From an uncultured Mycoplasmatota bacterium (GTDB lineage Bacteria > Bacillota_I > Bacilli_A > RF39 > UBA660): a stretch of DNA of 23,660 bases. Location of the stretch: assembly GCA_900546275.1 (NCBI GenBank), contig URCH01000015.1, forward strand, positions 1 to 23,660, in the 5' to 3' direction. The notes beneath the pieces are model-generated. The model was not told where the DNA came from, ran no database searches, and worked only from the letters and a program-made list of their open reading frames with translations. The position numbers were made by a program, and so were the translations under genes. Numbering within the stretch: position 1 is the stretch's first letter; each line of letters begins with the position of its first letter. Of this stretch, positions 7,718 to 14,959 are shown piece by piece.

Positions 7718-8401
7718 ATTTTTAATAAATTCTCTTAGTATTTTAGTAAGTGCTCTTTTTTCTATTCTCGAAACATAACTTCTAGATATTTTTAATTCTT
7801 TAGCTATTTCTTTTTGCGTTATTTCTTTTTTTCCATTTAATCCATATCTTTTTATAACAATATCTTTTTCTCTTTCTGTTAATACATTAAAGTATTTTTT
7901 TAATAATCCTATATTATCTTTTAAATGTATATCCATAGCAAAGTCTGGATCTGGAGTTTTTAATATATCTAAAAAACTTATTTCATTCCCATCTTTATCA
8001 AAACCAATTGATTCATTTATACTTATATTTTTACTGTTTTTTTTATTATTTCTATAATACATAAGTATTTCATTTTCAATACATCTTGCGCAATAAGTAG
8101 TTATTCTTGTTCCATGTTTGTATGAAAAAGAGTCTATTCCTTTTATTAATCCTATTGTTCCTATACTTATTAAATCATCAGTTTCTTCTTTAGAATGATC
8201 ATATTTTTTTACTATATGGGCAACTAACCTTAAATTATGTTCTATTAATTTATTTCTGGCTTCTTTATCTCCCAATTTTGCTTGTTCTATAAATTTATCT
8301 TCTTCCTCTTTAGAAAGTGGGTCAGGAAATATGTTATTAGAATAAGCAGCACTAAAAATATAAAAGTCTTTAAATAAGTATTGTAATATCTTTTTAAACA
8401 T
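7703..8401 (-). CDS. sigK: RNA polymerase sigma factor, sigma-K-like
   Basis: The 232-aa sigma-70 family factor resembles sigma-K, the late mother-cell sporulation factor. Region 2 is intact (LIEHNLRLVAHIVKKY at about 52-67, DLISIGTIGLIKGIDSF, and the ARCIENEILM stretch). Region 4 ends in the helix-turn-helix TQKEIAKELKISRSYVSRIEKRAL. The first ~18 residues are hydrophobic and lead into a SNNIFPDPLS segment that lines up with the mature start of B. subtilis sigma-K, so a removable pro-sequence is likely. The gene is uninterrupted, with no skin-type element. The start at 8401 has GAGGTG at the right distance. An upstream in-frame ATG, 15 codons earlier, lacks a good site. Sigma-E is the main alternative, but the N-terminal pattern favours sigma-K. 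Confidence 0.88.
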   Translation of the reverse strand: MFKKILQYLFKDFYIFSAAYSNNIFPDPLSKEEEDKFIEQAKLGDKEARNKLIEHNLRLVAHIVKKYDHSKEETDDLISIGTIGLIKGIDSFSYKHGTRITTYCARCIENEILMYYRNNKKNSKNISINESIGFDKDGNEISFLDILKTPDPDFAMDIHLKDNIGLLKKYFNVLTEREKDIVIKRYGLNGKKEITQKEIAKELKISRSYVSRIEKRALTKILREFIKNKKAN

Positions 8402-8489
8402 AATACACCTCAAAATAATTATATGTGATTTTATTCTTATTAACACTTTCTTTTTCTAGGCATTTAATATAGTGAGGGGATTGATTACT

Positions 8490-9161
8490 ATGTTTAATTC
8501 ATTTTTATTTAAAATAATTAATGATTATACTTCTATAGATAATATAATTAAACTTTGTAAAACAAATGGTATATTAAGTATAAAAAATGGAGTATTAAAT
8601 GGAGAATGTTTTTATAAAGAGGAAAAAAAACAAGTAAAAATTATATATAGTGATAAAAAAATAAGTGGTTATATATTAAGTAGTTGTATGTCAGAAAATA
8701 CTAAGAAGGAAATATTTGAGTCTTATATAAAAGAAAAAAAATATATATCTAAATATAGTATGAATTATACTGTAGAAAATAGTAAAACAAATTATTTTGT
8801 TCAAAAGATAGATAAAAGTACAATATATGATTGGAATAAAGAATTTTTAGTTAGAATGGAAGATACTAAAAATATATGTAAAATTAAACGTAATGGGACT
8901 TTATCAGATATTGAAACACTTTGTTATGAAGAAAAAGAAAATTATATTAAAGTAGATGAAAAAACAGTTCTTAGAAAACACACAAAAATATCTGAAAAAG
9001 GTAGTAAAGAAATTACTGATTATTCTATAAGTACAGATTATAGGAACGGTGTATTTTCATCAGGGGATAGTAGTAATTTAGAATACTATTTAGGATTTAG
9101 TCAAATTGATAGTACAAAATATAACAAAATGTTAAAAAAAATATATAAAGATGTTTATTAA
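8490..9161 (+). CDS. Unknown protein divergent from sigK
   Basis: This 223-aa protein is not recognised. It is rich in Lys, Ser, Tyr and Asn, with no signal peptide and no transmembrane helix. The middle and C-terminal parts alternate short polar and hydrophobic runs (for example ENYIKVDEKTVLRKHTKIS), which suggests beta strands. The C-terminal third has repeated Ser/Tyr/Asp turns. The start at 8490 is set by GAGGGG at 8474-8479. An earlier GTG at 8472 overlaps that site. It is divergent from the sigma-K-like gene with 88 bases between the two starts, so a shared control region is possible. I found no secure promoter there. Function unknown; a sporulation link would be speculation from position only. 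Confidence 0.75.
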   Translation: MFNSFLFKIINDYTSIDNIIKLCKTNGILSIKNGVLNGECFYKEEKKQVKIIYSDKKISGYILSSCMSENTKKEIFESYIKEKKYISKYSMNYTVENSKTNYFVQKIDKSTIYDWNKEFLVRMEDTKNICKIKRNGTLSDIETLCYEEKENYIKVDEKTVLRKHTKISEKGSKEITDYSISTDYRNGVFSSGDSSNLEYYLGFSQIDSTKYNKMLKKIYKDVY

Positions 9162-9170
9162 AAAAATATA

Positions 9171-9179
9171 TGTTATAAT
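9171..9179 (+). promoter_or_regulatory. Extended -10 promoter for the small nucleotidyltransferase-like gene
   Basis: TGTTATAAT, with TATAAT at 9174-9179 and an upstream TG, lies just past the preceding stop. Initiation near 9186 gives a leader of about 19 bases and argues for translation from 9205. No strong -35 is seen. Confidence 0.6.
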
Positions 9180-9204
9180 AAAGTTTATGAATAGGAGAAT
9201 GTAT

Positions 9205-9606
9205 ATGAATAATGGAATGAATAAAGAAGAATTATTGAAATTAATAAATAGTTTAAAAATAGATAAGGAAGAGTTTTGGATATTATCAAGTGGTTCATTA
9301 GTTTTAAGAGAAATATATGAAATTGCTCATGACTTAGATATTGCTGTTACTTTTAAAGGATTAGAACAACTAAAAAAGAATTATAATTTAATACAAAAAG
9401 AAAATGGTTGGTATACAGTAAATGATAAAGTAGAATGTGTTTGTGATGGAAGTATAAAACATTTAAAATACAAGCCAGAAAAATTAGACTGTGGATACTA
9501 CGTACAAAACATATTTGAATATTTTGAATATTTAAACTTAAGTTCTAGAGAAAAAGATATAAAAAGAATTCCTCTTGTAAAAAATTATATAAAAAAGATA
9601 AAATAA
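9205..9606 (+). CDS. Small nucleotidyltransferase-fold protein
   Basis: This 133-aa protein has a probable minimal nucleotidyltransferase signature. Residues 28-34 read SSGSLVL, and a helix then leads to HDLDIAV with Asp43 and Asp45. That is the Gly-Ser ... Asp-x-Asp arrangement of the Pol-beta-like superfamily. Glu78 or Asp81 in a following strand could be the third metal ligand. Such domains transfer nucleotides to RNA, proteins or small molecules, and occur in toxins such as AbiEii/MenA, but no antitoxin gene is adjacent. The start at 9205 is chosen because AGGAGA (9193-9198) is six bases upstream. In-frame ATGs at 9187 and 9199 are badly placed. It may be enzymatically active or a degenerate relative. 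Substrate unknown. Confidence 0.7.
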   Translation: MNNGMNKEELLKLINSLKIDKEEFWILSSGSLVLREIYEIAHDLDIAVTFKGLEQLKKNYNLIQKENGWYTVNDKVECVCDGSIKHLKYKPEKLDCGYYVQNIFEYFEYLNLSSREKDIKRIPLVKNYIKKIK

Positions 9607-9646
9607 GTTCATTTATAACGTAAAAATAGTATTAAAATAAAAAAAA

Positions 9647-9677
9647 TTGTATCAAAATATAAAAAGTGTGATATAAT
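9647..9677 (+). promoter_or_regulatory. Probable promoter of the gatCAB-aspS leader
   Basis: A consensus TATAAT at 9672-9677 precedes the T-box by about 10 bases. The only -35 candidate is TTGTAT (9647-9652) at a long 19-base spacing, so the -35 is uncertain. Confidence 0.6.
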
Positions 9678-9683
9678 TATCCT

Positions 9684-9940
9684 GTAATTACTTTGAAGTG
9701 GAGAAGTAATATTAGAGATATTTTAAGAGAGTTAGTGGTTGGTGCGAACTAATAATTATCTAATATGAATAACACCATGGAGTAGCCTAGTTGAAAATTA
9801 TAGTAAATTAGGCCGGCTAGTATCCGTTACCATATACAAAAGTTTATATGAACTTTGAGTGACCTTTTTAGGTAATGAGGGTGGTACCGCGGATAACACA
9901 ACTATTCGTCCTGATTTTTGGATGATTATGTTGTGTTTTT
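9684..9940 (+). promoter_or_regulatory. T-box riboswitch, predicted asparagine type
   Basis: A complete long T-box leader that fills the 355-base gap between genes. In Stem I, ATATTAGA (9709-9716) pairs with TCTAATAT (9759-9766). The 3' side of the specifier loop then reads GAAT followed by AAC (9771-9773), an Asn codon, and ACC, the same offset at which the Ile codon sits in the ileS leader. A distal AGAGA and a TTAGT/ACTAA hairpin are present. Stem II and the pseudoknot region (GGCCGGCTAG and CCGTTACC) are conserved. The T-box TGGTACCGCG is at 9882-9891. The terminator uses AACACAAC/GTTGTGTT (9895-9902 with 9930-9937) plus inner pairs, then a T run. It should sense uncharged tRNA-Asn. Confidence 0.93.
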
Positions 9941-9961
9941 ATTTTAGAAAGGATTTTGTTT

Positions 9962-10252
9962 ATGATTGAAAAAGAAAAACTAGAAATGTATGCTGAAAAA
10001 CTATTGTTTAAAATGAATGATAGTGAATATGAAACATTACAACAAGAATTTGAAGTAATATTAAAACAAATGGATTTGATTGGAAAAATAGAAGGTATAA
10101 GTGAAGTAGAACCTATGACTTTCCCTTTTGTAACATATGATGCAAAACTAAGAGAAGATGAAGTAAAAAATACTTTAGAAACAGAAGATTTACTTGTAAA
10201 CGCTAAATGCCATGATAGAAGTCAAATAAGAGTACCAAAGGTGGTGGAATAA
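9962..10252 (+). CDS. gatC: Asp/Glu-tRNA amidotransferase subunit C
   Basis: The 96-aa small subunit of GatCAB wraps around GatA and stabilises its contact with GatB. It has the family pattern of an N-terminal helical pair followed by an extended EGISEVEPMTFPF segment and a late REDEV motif. The start at 9962 follows AGAAAGGA (9946-9953). An in-frame TTG two codons earlier is too close to that site. The stop overlaps the gatA start by one base (TAATG), so translation is probably coupled. Confidence 0.93.
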   Translation: MIEKEKLEMYAEKLLFKMNDSEYETLQQEFEVILKQMDLIGKIEGISEVEPMTFPFVTYDAKLREDEVKNTLETEDLLVNAKCHDRSQIRVPKVVE

Positions 10253-11694
10253 TGATAGAAGAACTAAGAAAAAAACTAGATAACAAAGAAATTACTATAG
10301 AAGAATTATTTAAAAAAGCAAATGAAAAAGCTCATAAATATCAAGATGAATATAATTCATTTGTAACAATAATTGATGAATTTAAACATATAGAAAGTAA
10401 TTCATTATTAAATGGAATACCATATGCATTAAAAGATAATTTTTCAACAAAAGGAATTTTAACTACTGGATCTTCTAATATATTAAAAGATTACGTACCA
10501 GTATATGATGCAACTGTATATAGAAAATTAAAAGAAAACGGTGCAGTTCTTGTTGGAAAAACAGTTCTTGATGAACTTGCTATGGGAGGAACTGGAACAA
10601 CAGGACACACAGGTGCAGTAAAAAATCCTTGGGATAAAACTCGTTTAATAGGTGGTTCATCAGCAGGTAGTGCAGCATCAGTAGCTTTAAATATTGTTCC
10701 ATTTTCAATAGGTTCAGATACTGGAGATTCAATTAGAAAACCAGCAGCATTTGGTGGAGTTGTAGGATTTAAACCAACATATGGTAGAATTAGTAGATAT
10801 GGATTGTTTGGATTTGCTTCATCTCTTGATCATGTAGGATGTTTTGCTAGATGTGTTAAAGATATTGCTATTGTAACAGATGCAATAAAAGGTCAAGACG
10901 AATTTGATATGACTTCACTTCCAGACGATAATAAAAAATATACAGAAACTTTAGAAAACGATATAAAAGGTAAAAAACTATTTTACTTTAAAGAAGCTTG
11001 TGATATAAACTTATATAAAGATACAAATGATAGTGAATTATTAGAAACTTTAAAACAATTTCATGAAAATATAGAAAAATTAAGAAAAATAGGTTTTTCT
11101 GTAACAGAAGTAGAATTTGGAAAAGATCTATTAGATGCATTATATCCAACATATATGACTATCTCTTGTGCAGAAGCAACAAGTAATAATGCTAATTTAA
11201 CAGGAATTCAATTTGGACCAAGAGGAGAAGGTAGTAGCATAGAAGAAATTATGTTTGATGCTCGTACAAAAGGTTTTTCTGAATTAATTAAAAGAAGATT
11301 TATTTTAGGAAGCTATATACTACAAAAAGAAAATCAAGAAAAATTATTCTTAAATGCAGGTAGAATTAGAAGACTAGTTGTAAATAAAATGAATGAATTA
11401 TTTAAAACATACGATGGACTTATAATGCCAACAAGTGGTGGTATCGCACCTAAGTTTAATCAAAAATCAGATCAATTATCTGATAGATATTTAATACTTG
11501 AAAATCATTTAGTAATTGGTAACTTTGGTGGATTCCCAAGTATTTCATTACCAAGTGGTTTTGTAAATAACATGCCAATAAGCATTAACTTGACAGGAAA
11601 GGCTATGGAAGATGATAAAGTATTAAACATGGCTTATAAAATAGAAGAATGTTTAGGATACAAAGGATTAGTAAAGGAGGAATACGATGTATAA
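10252..11694 (+). CDS. gatA: Asp/Glu-tRNA amidotransferase subunit A, glutaminase
   Basis: The 480-aa amidase-signature enzyme releases ammonia from glutamine for GatB. The catalytic triad is complete: Lys61 (ALKDNF), cis-Ser136 (GGSSAGSA) and nucleophile Ser160. The spacings (99 and 24 residues) match known GatA proteins. The residue just before the nucleophile is Asp159 (SDTGDSIRKPA), whereas the common form is SDTGGSIR. This is worth noting, but I expect it to be a lineage variant rather than inactivation. Downstream GFKPTYGRISRYG and the FGPRGEG segment are normal. It overlaps gatC by one base and gatB by eight bases. The product works only as part of the GatCAB complex. Confidence 0.97.
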   Translation: MIEELRKKLDNKEITIEELFKKANEKAHKYQDEYNSFVTIIDEFKHIESNSLLNGIPYALKDNFSTKGILTTGSSNILKDYVPVYDATVYRKLKENGAVLVGKTVLDELAMGGTGTTGHTGAVKNPWDKTRLIGGSSAGSAASVALNIVPFSIGSDTGDSIRKPAAFGGVVGFKPTYGRISRYGLFGFASSLDHVGCFARCVKDIAIVTDAIKGQDEFDMTSLPDDNKKYTETLENDIKGKKLFYFKEACDINLYKDTNDSELLETLKQFHENIEKLRKIGFSVTEVEFGKDLLDALYPTYMTISCAEATSNNANLTGIQFGPRGEGSSIEEIMFDARTKGFSELIKRRFILGSYILQKENQEKLFLNAGRIRRLVVNKMNELFKTYDGLIMPTSGGIAPKFNQKSDQLSDRYLILENHLVIGNFGGFPSISLPSGFVNNMPISINLTGKAMEDDKVLNMAYKIEECLGYKGLVKEEYDV

Positions 11695-13111
11695 AGTAGT
11701 AATAGGACTTGAAGTTCACTGTGAACTTAAGACAAAGTCAAAAAACTTTAGTGGCGCTAAAAACGATTACTCAAGTATTCCAAATTCTAATATTGCGCCA
11801 GTGGATTTAGGTTTTCCAGGAATACTTCCAGTCGTTAATAAAGAAGCTGTTAAAAAAGCTTTAAAAATGGCAATTGCTTTAAATTGTAAAACACCTGATG
11901 AAATAATATTTGATAGAAAAAACTATTTTTATCCAGACTTACCAAAAGGATATCAAATCACTCAAATGCATAAACCAGTAGGTGTAGATGGTTATGTAAT
12001 GATAAATGTTGATGGTGTAGATAAAAAAGTATTAATTCATGATACACATCTAGAAGAAGATACAGCTTCATTAGATCACTTTGGAACATATTCATTAATT
12101 GATTATAACCGTTCTGGAATACCACTTCTTGAAACAGTAACAGAACCTTGTTTAAATAGTGCTAAAGAAGCAATTGCTTTCCTAGAAACATTAAGAAGTA
12201 TGTTTTTATATTGTGATACAAGTGAAGCAAGAAGTGATAAAGGACAAATGAGATGTGATGTTAATATTTCACTTATGGATGAAAATGCTACTGAACTTGG
12301 AACAAAAGTTGAAATGAAAAACATAAATTCATTTAATAATGTAGAAAAAGCAATTATGTATGAAATCCAAAGACAAACTGAAATATTAAATAGTGGTGGA
12401 AAAATAATTCAAGAAACAAGAAGATATAGTGATGAAGATAATTGTACTTACTCAATGCGTAGTAAAGTTGATGCAATAGATTATAAATATTTTATAGAAC
12501 CAAATATTGCTCCTGTTAAAGTAACAGATGAGTTTATAAATGAAATAAAAGAAACAATTCCTATGCTTCAATATGATAGAATTAATCTTTATATGACTAA
12601 ATATATGTTATCAAGATATGATTCTACAATTCTTGTAAAAGAAAAAGAAATTGCTGATTATTTTGAAGATTGTATTAAAGAAGGTAGTGATCCAAAACTT
12701 GCAGCAAACTGGATTACTAGTATAATACTTGGACATTTAAATAAACTAGAAATAGGAATTAATGAAATCTTTGTTACACCAAAAATGCTAACACAATTAA
12801 TAAAAATGGTTAGTGATAACAAAATATCAAGTAAACAAGGAAAAGAAGTTTTATATAAATCATTAAGTGATGAAAAAGAACCTACAAAAATTGTAGAAGA
12901 ATTAGGAATTAGTCAAATTGCTAATGATGATGAAATAAGAAAAGTTGTTTTGGAAGTAATAGAAGAACAACCAAAAGCAGTAGAAGATGTAAAAAATGGT
13001 AGAGATAGAATACTTGACTTCTTAGTTGGTCAAGTAATGAAAAAAACTCGTGGAAAAGCTAATCCTAGTCTTGCTTCAAACTTAATGAAGGAAGAAATAG
13101 AAAAGAGGTAA
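11687..13111 (+). CDS. gatB: Asp/Glu-tRNA amidotransferase subunit B
   Basis: The 474-aa kinase-amidotransferase subunit activates the side chain of Asp-tRNA(Asn) or Glu-tRNA(Gln) with ATP and amidates it using ammonia channelled from GatA. Diagnostic segments are VIGLEVHCEL at the N-terminus, DLGFPGILPVVN, DLPKGYQIT, HLEEDTASLDH and DYNRSGIPLLETVTEP. A helical and YqeY-like C-terminal tail, for tRNA binding, runs from about residue 320 to the end. The start at 11687 has AAGGAGG (11674-11680) inside the gatA 3' end and overlaps gatA by eight bases. The stop is two bases before aspS, so all four genes form one operon. Confidence 0.97.
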   Translation: MYKVVIGLEVHCELKTKSKNFSGAKNDYSSIPNSNIAPVDLGFPGILPVVNKEAVKKALKMAIALNCKTPDEIIFDRKNYFYPDLPKGYQITQMHKPVGVDGYVMINVDGVDKKVLIHDTHLEEDTASLDHFGTYSLIDYNRSGIPLLETVTEPCLNSAKEAIAFLETLRSMFLYCDTSEARSDKGQMRCDVNISLMDENATELGTKVEMKNINSFNNVEKAIMYEIQRQTEILNSGGKIIQETRRYSDEDNCTYSMRSKVDAIDYKYFIEPNIAPVKVTDEFINEIKETIPMLQYDRINLYMTKYMLSRYDSTILVKEKEIADYFEDCIKEGSDPKLAANWITSIILGHLNKLEIGINEIFVTPKMLTQLIKMVSDNKISSKQGKEVLYKSLSDEKEPTKIVEELGISQIANDDEIRKVVLEVIEEQPKAVEDVKNGRDRILDFLVGQVMKKTRGKANPSLASNLMKEEIEKR

Positions 13112-13113
13112 CA

Positions 13114-14859
13114 ATGAAACCAAATAATAAATATAGAAACAATTATTGTGGTAGTTTAACAGAAGAAAATATTGGCGAAACTGTTAAATTATCAGGTTGG
13201 ATTGAAAATATAAGAGATCATGGTGGAGTTATATTTGTAGATGTTAGAGATGAAAAAGGTACTATCCAAACAGTTACAAACGATGAAAAATTATTTGATG
13301 GACTTACACGTGAATCAACAATTTGTTTAACAGGAAAAGTTAGAAAAAGAAATGAAGAAGATTATAATGCAAGAATAAGTACAGGTACTATTGAAGTATT
13401 AGTTGATTCTTTAGAAGTGTTAGGTGCGGCTAAAAATGTATTGCCATTTGAAGTAATGACTTCTACAGAAGTAAATGAAGAAACAAGACTTAAATATAGA
13501 TATTTAGATTTAAGAAATAAAAAAGTTCATGATAATATTTTATTTAGAACTAAAGTTATTTCATATTTAAGAGAAAAAATGAATAGTTTAGAATTTACTG
13601 AAATTCAAACTCCAATTCTTACTGCTTCTTCTCCAGAAGGGGCAAGAGATTTTATAGTTCCTTCTCGTAAATATCATGGTAAATTTTATGCATTACCACA
13701 AGCACCACAAATATTTAAACAATTATTAATGGTAAGTGGATTTGATAAATATTTCCAAGTTGCACCTTGTTTTAGAGATGAAGATGCTAGAAAAGATAGA
13801 GTGTATGGTGAATTTTATCAATTAGATATGGAAATGTGCTTTGCTGAACAAGAAGATATCTATGCTTTAGGTGAAGAAATATTTACAGATGTTTTCAAGA
13901 AATTTAGTGATAAAGAAGTTTCTACAAAACCATTTGTAAGAATTCCATATAAAGAATCTATGCTTAAATATGGTACTGATAAACCTGATTTAAGAAATCC
14001 ACTTATAATTATTGATTTAACTAACGAATTTAGTGAAACTACTTTTAAACCATTTAAAAATACTACTGTAAGAGGAATAAAAGTAGATGGAATTGCTGAT
14101 AAATCAAATTCTTGGTTTAATGAACTTGTAGATTTCGCATCTTCACTAGGTATGCCTGGTATTGGATATATTACTGTTAATGAAGATATGACTTTTAAAG
14201 GACCTATCGATAAATTTTTAAGTGATAAAGAAAGAGAAAATTTAATTAAAGTTGCTGATTTAAAAAAGGGAAGTGTGCTTTTCTTTATAGCTGATAAATA
14301 TAATGCCGCTCAACTTGCGGGTGCTATAAGAGATGAACTTGGAAGAAAATTAAATTTACTTGATGAAAATAAGTTTGAATTCTGTATAATTAATGACTTT
14401 CCAATGTTTGAATATAGTGAAGAAGAAGGAAAAATGATATTTACTCATAATCCATTTAGTATGCCACAAGGTGGAATGGATAGTTTACTTAATAAAAAAC
14501 CAGAAGATGTTTTAGCTTATCAATTTGATTTTGTATGTAATGGTGTAGAACTTGTAAGTGGTGCTGTTAGAAACCATGATATTAACATTATGAAAAAAGC
14601 TTTTGAAATTGCAGGTTATACTGAAAGTGATTTAAAGGAAAGGTTTAAATCATTATATACTGCATTCCAATATGGTGCACCACCTCATGCTGGTATGGCA
14701 ATAGGAATCGATAGAATGCTTATGATGCTTAAAGATGAAGATTCAATAAGAGAAGTAATTGCTTTCCCTATGAGTGCTTCAGGACAAGATATGATGATGG
14801 GATCGCCAAGTGAAGTAACAGAACAGCAGTTGAGAGAAGTTCATATAAAGGTAAGATAA
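13114..14859 (+). CDS. aspS: Aspartyl-tRNA synthetase, probably non-discriminating
   Basis: The 581-aa bacterial-type class IIb AspRS has an N-terminal OB-fold anticodon domain (about 1-110). Its catalytic core contains EGARDFIVPSR, ALPQAPQIFKQLLMV and motif 2 (FRDEDARKDR...GEFYQLDMEM). A GAD insertion lies around 290-420, and motif 3 is GAPPHAGMAIGIDR. In an operon with gatCAB under an Asn-reading T-box, it is most simply read as charging both tRNA-Asp and tRNA-Asn with aspartate, the latter then being amidated. That dual specificity is inference from context; the sequence alone does not prove it. The start follows AAGAGG in the gatB end. The terminator begins within its last codons. Confidence 0.96.
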   Translation: MKPNNKYRNNYCGSLTEENIGETVKLSGWIENIRDHGGVIFVDVRDEKGTIQTVTNDEKLFDGLTRESTICLTGKVRKRNEEDYNARISTGTIEVLVDSLEVLGAAKNVLPFEVMTSTEVNEETRLKYRYLDLRNKKVHDNILFRTKVISYLREKMNSLEFTEIQTPILTASSPEGARDFIVPSRKYHGKFYALPQAPQIFKQLLMVSGFDKYFQVAPCFRDEDARKDRVYGEFYQLDMEMCFAEQEDIYALGEEIFTDVFKKFSDKEVSTKPFVRIPYKESMLKYGTDKPDLRNPLIIIDLTNEFSETTFKPFKNTTVRGIKVDGIADKSNSWFNELVDFASSLGMPGIGYITVNEDMTFKGPIDKFLSDKERENLIKVADLKKGSVLFFIADKYNAAQLAGAIRDELGRKLNLLDENKFEFCIINDFPMFEYSEEEGKMIFTHNPFSMPQGGMDSLLNKKPEDVLAYQFDFVCNGVELVSGAVRNHDINIMKKAFEIAGYTESDLKERFKSLYTAFQYGAPPHAGMAIGIDRMLMMLKDEDSIREVIAFPMSASGQDMMMGSPSEVTEQQLREVHIKVR

Positions 14860-14873
14860 TCTTGCCTTTTTTT
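14847..14873 (+). terminator. Intrinsic terminator overlapping the aspS stop
   Basis: A 10-bp stem (14847-14856 with 14860-14869, one G-T pair) has a three-base loop that is exactly the aspS stop TAA (14857-14859). A T tract follows. The coding sequence itself supplies the 5' arm. Confidence 0.85.
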
Positions 14874-14903
14874 ATCAATTAATTATGTAAATACTTAAAT
14901 ATT

Positions 14904-14934
14904 TTGTTTAAACTTTTATTCATAGTGATATAAT
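14904..14934 (+). promoter_or_regulatory. Promoter for eno
   Basis: A consensus TATAAT (14929-14934) preceded by TGA forms an extended -10. TTGTTT (14904-14909) is a -35 candidate at a long 19-base spacing. Initiation is expected near 14941, just before the ribosome site. Confidence 0.65.
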
Positions 14935-14959
14935 ATTTATGTAAGAGAGGAATGAGAGA

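Noticed and set aside
8402..8489. Sigma-E-like -10 (CATATAAT on the minus strand, 8425-8418) and sigma-K-like -10 (CATTTAATA at 8461-8469) in the divergent region
   Set aside because: Tempting beside sigK, but both would start transcription at or inside the ribosome sites, and the -35 partners are poor. In DNA this AT-rich such matches arise by chance.
9205..9606. AbiEii/MenA-type toxin of a toxin-antitoxin system
   Set aside because: No antitoxin-like gene is adjacent, and the protein is much shorter than those toxins.
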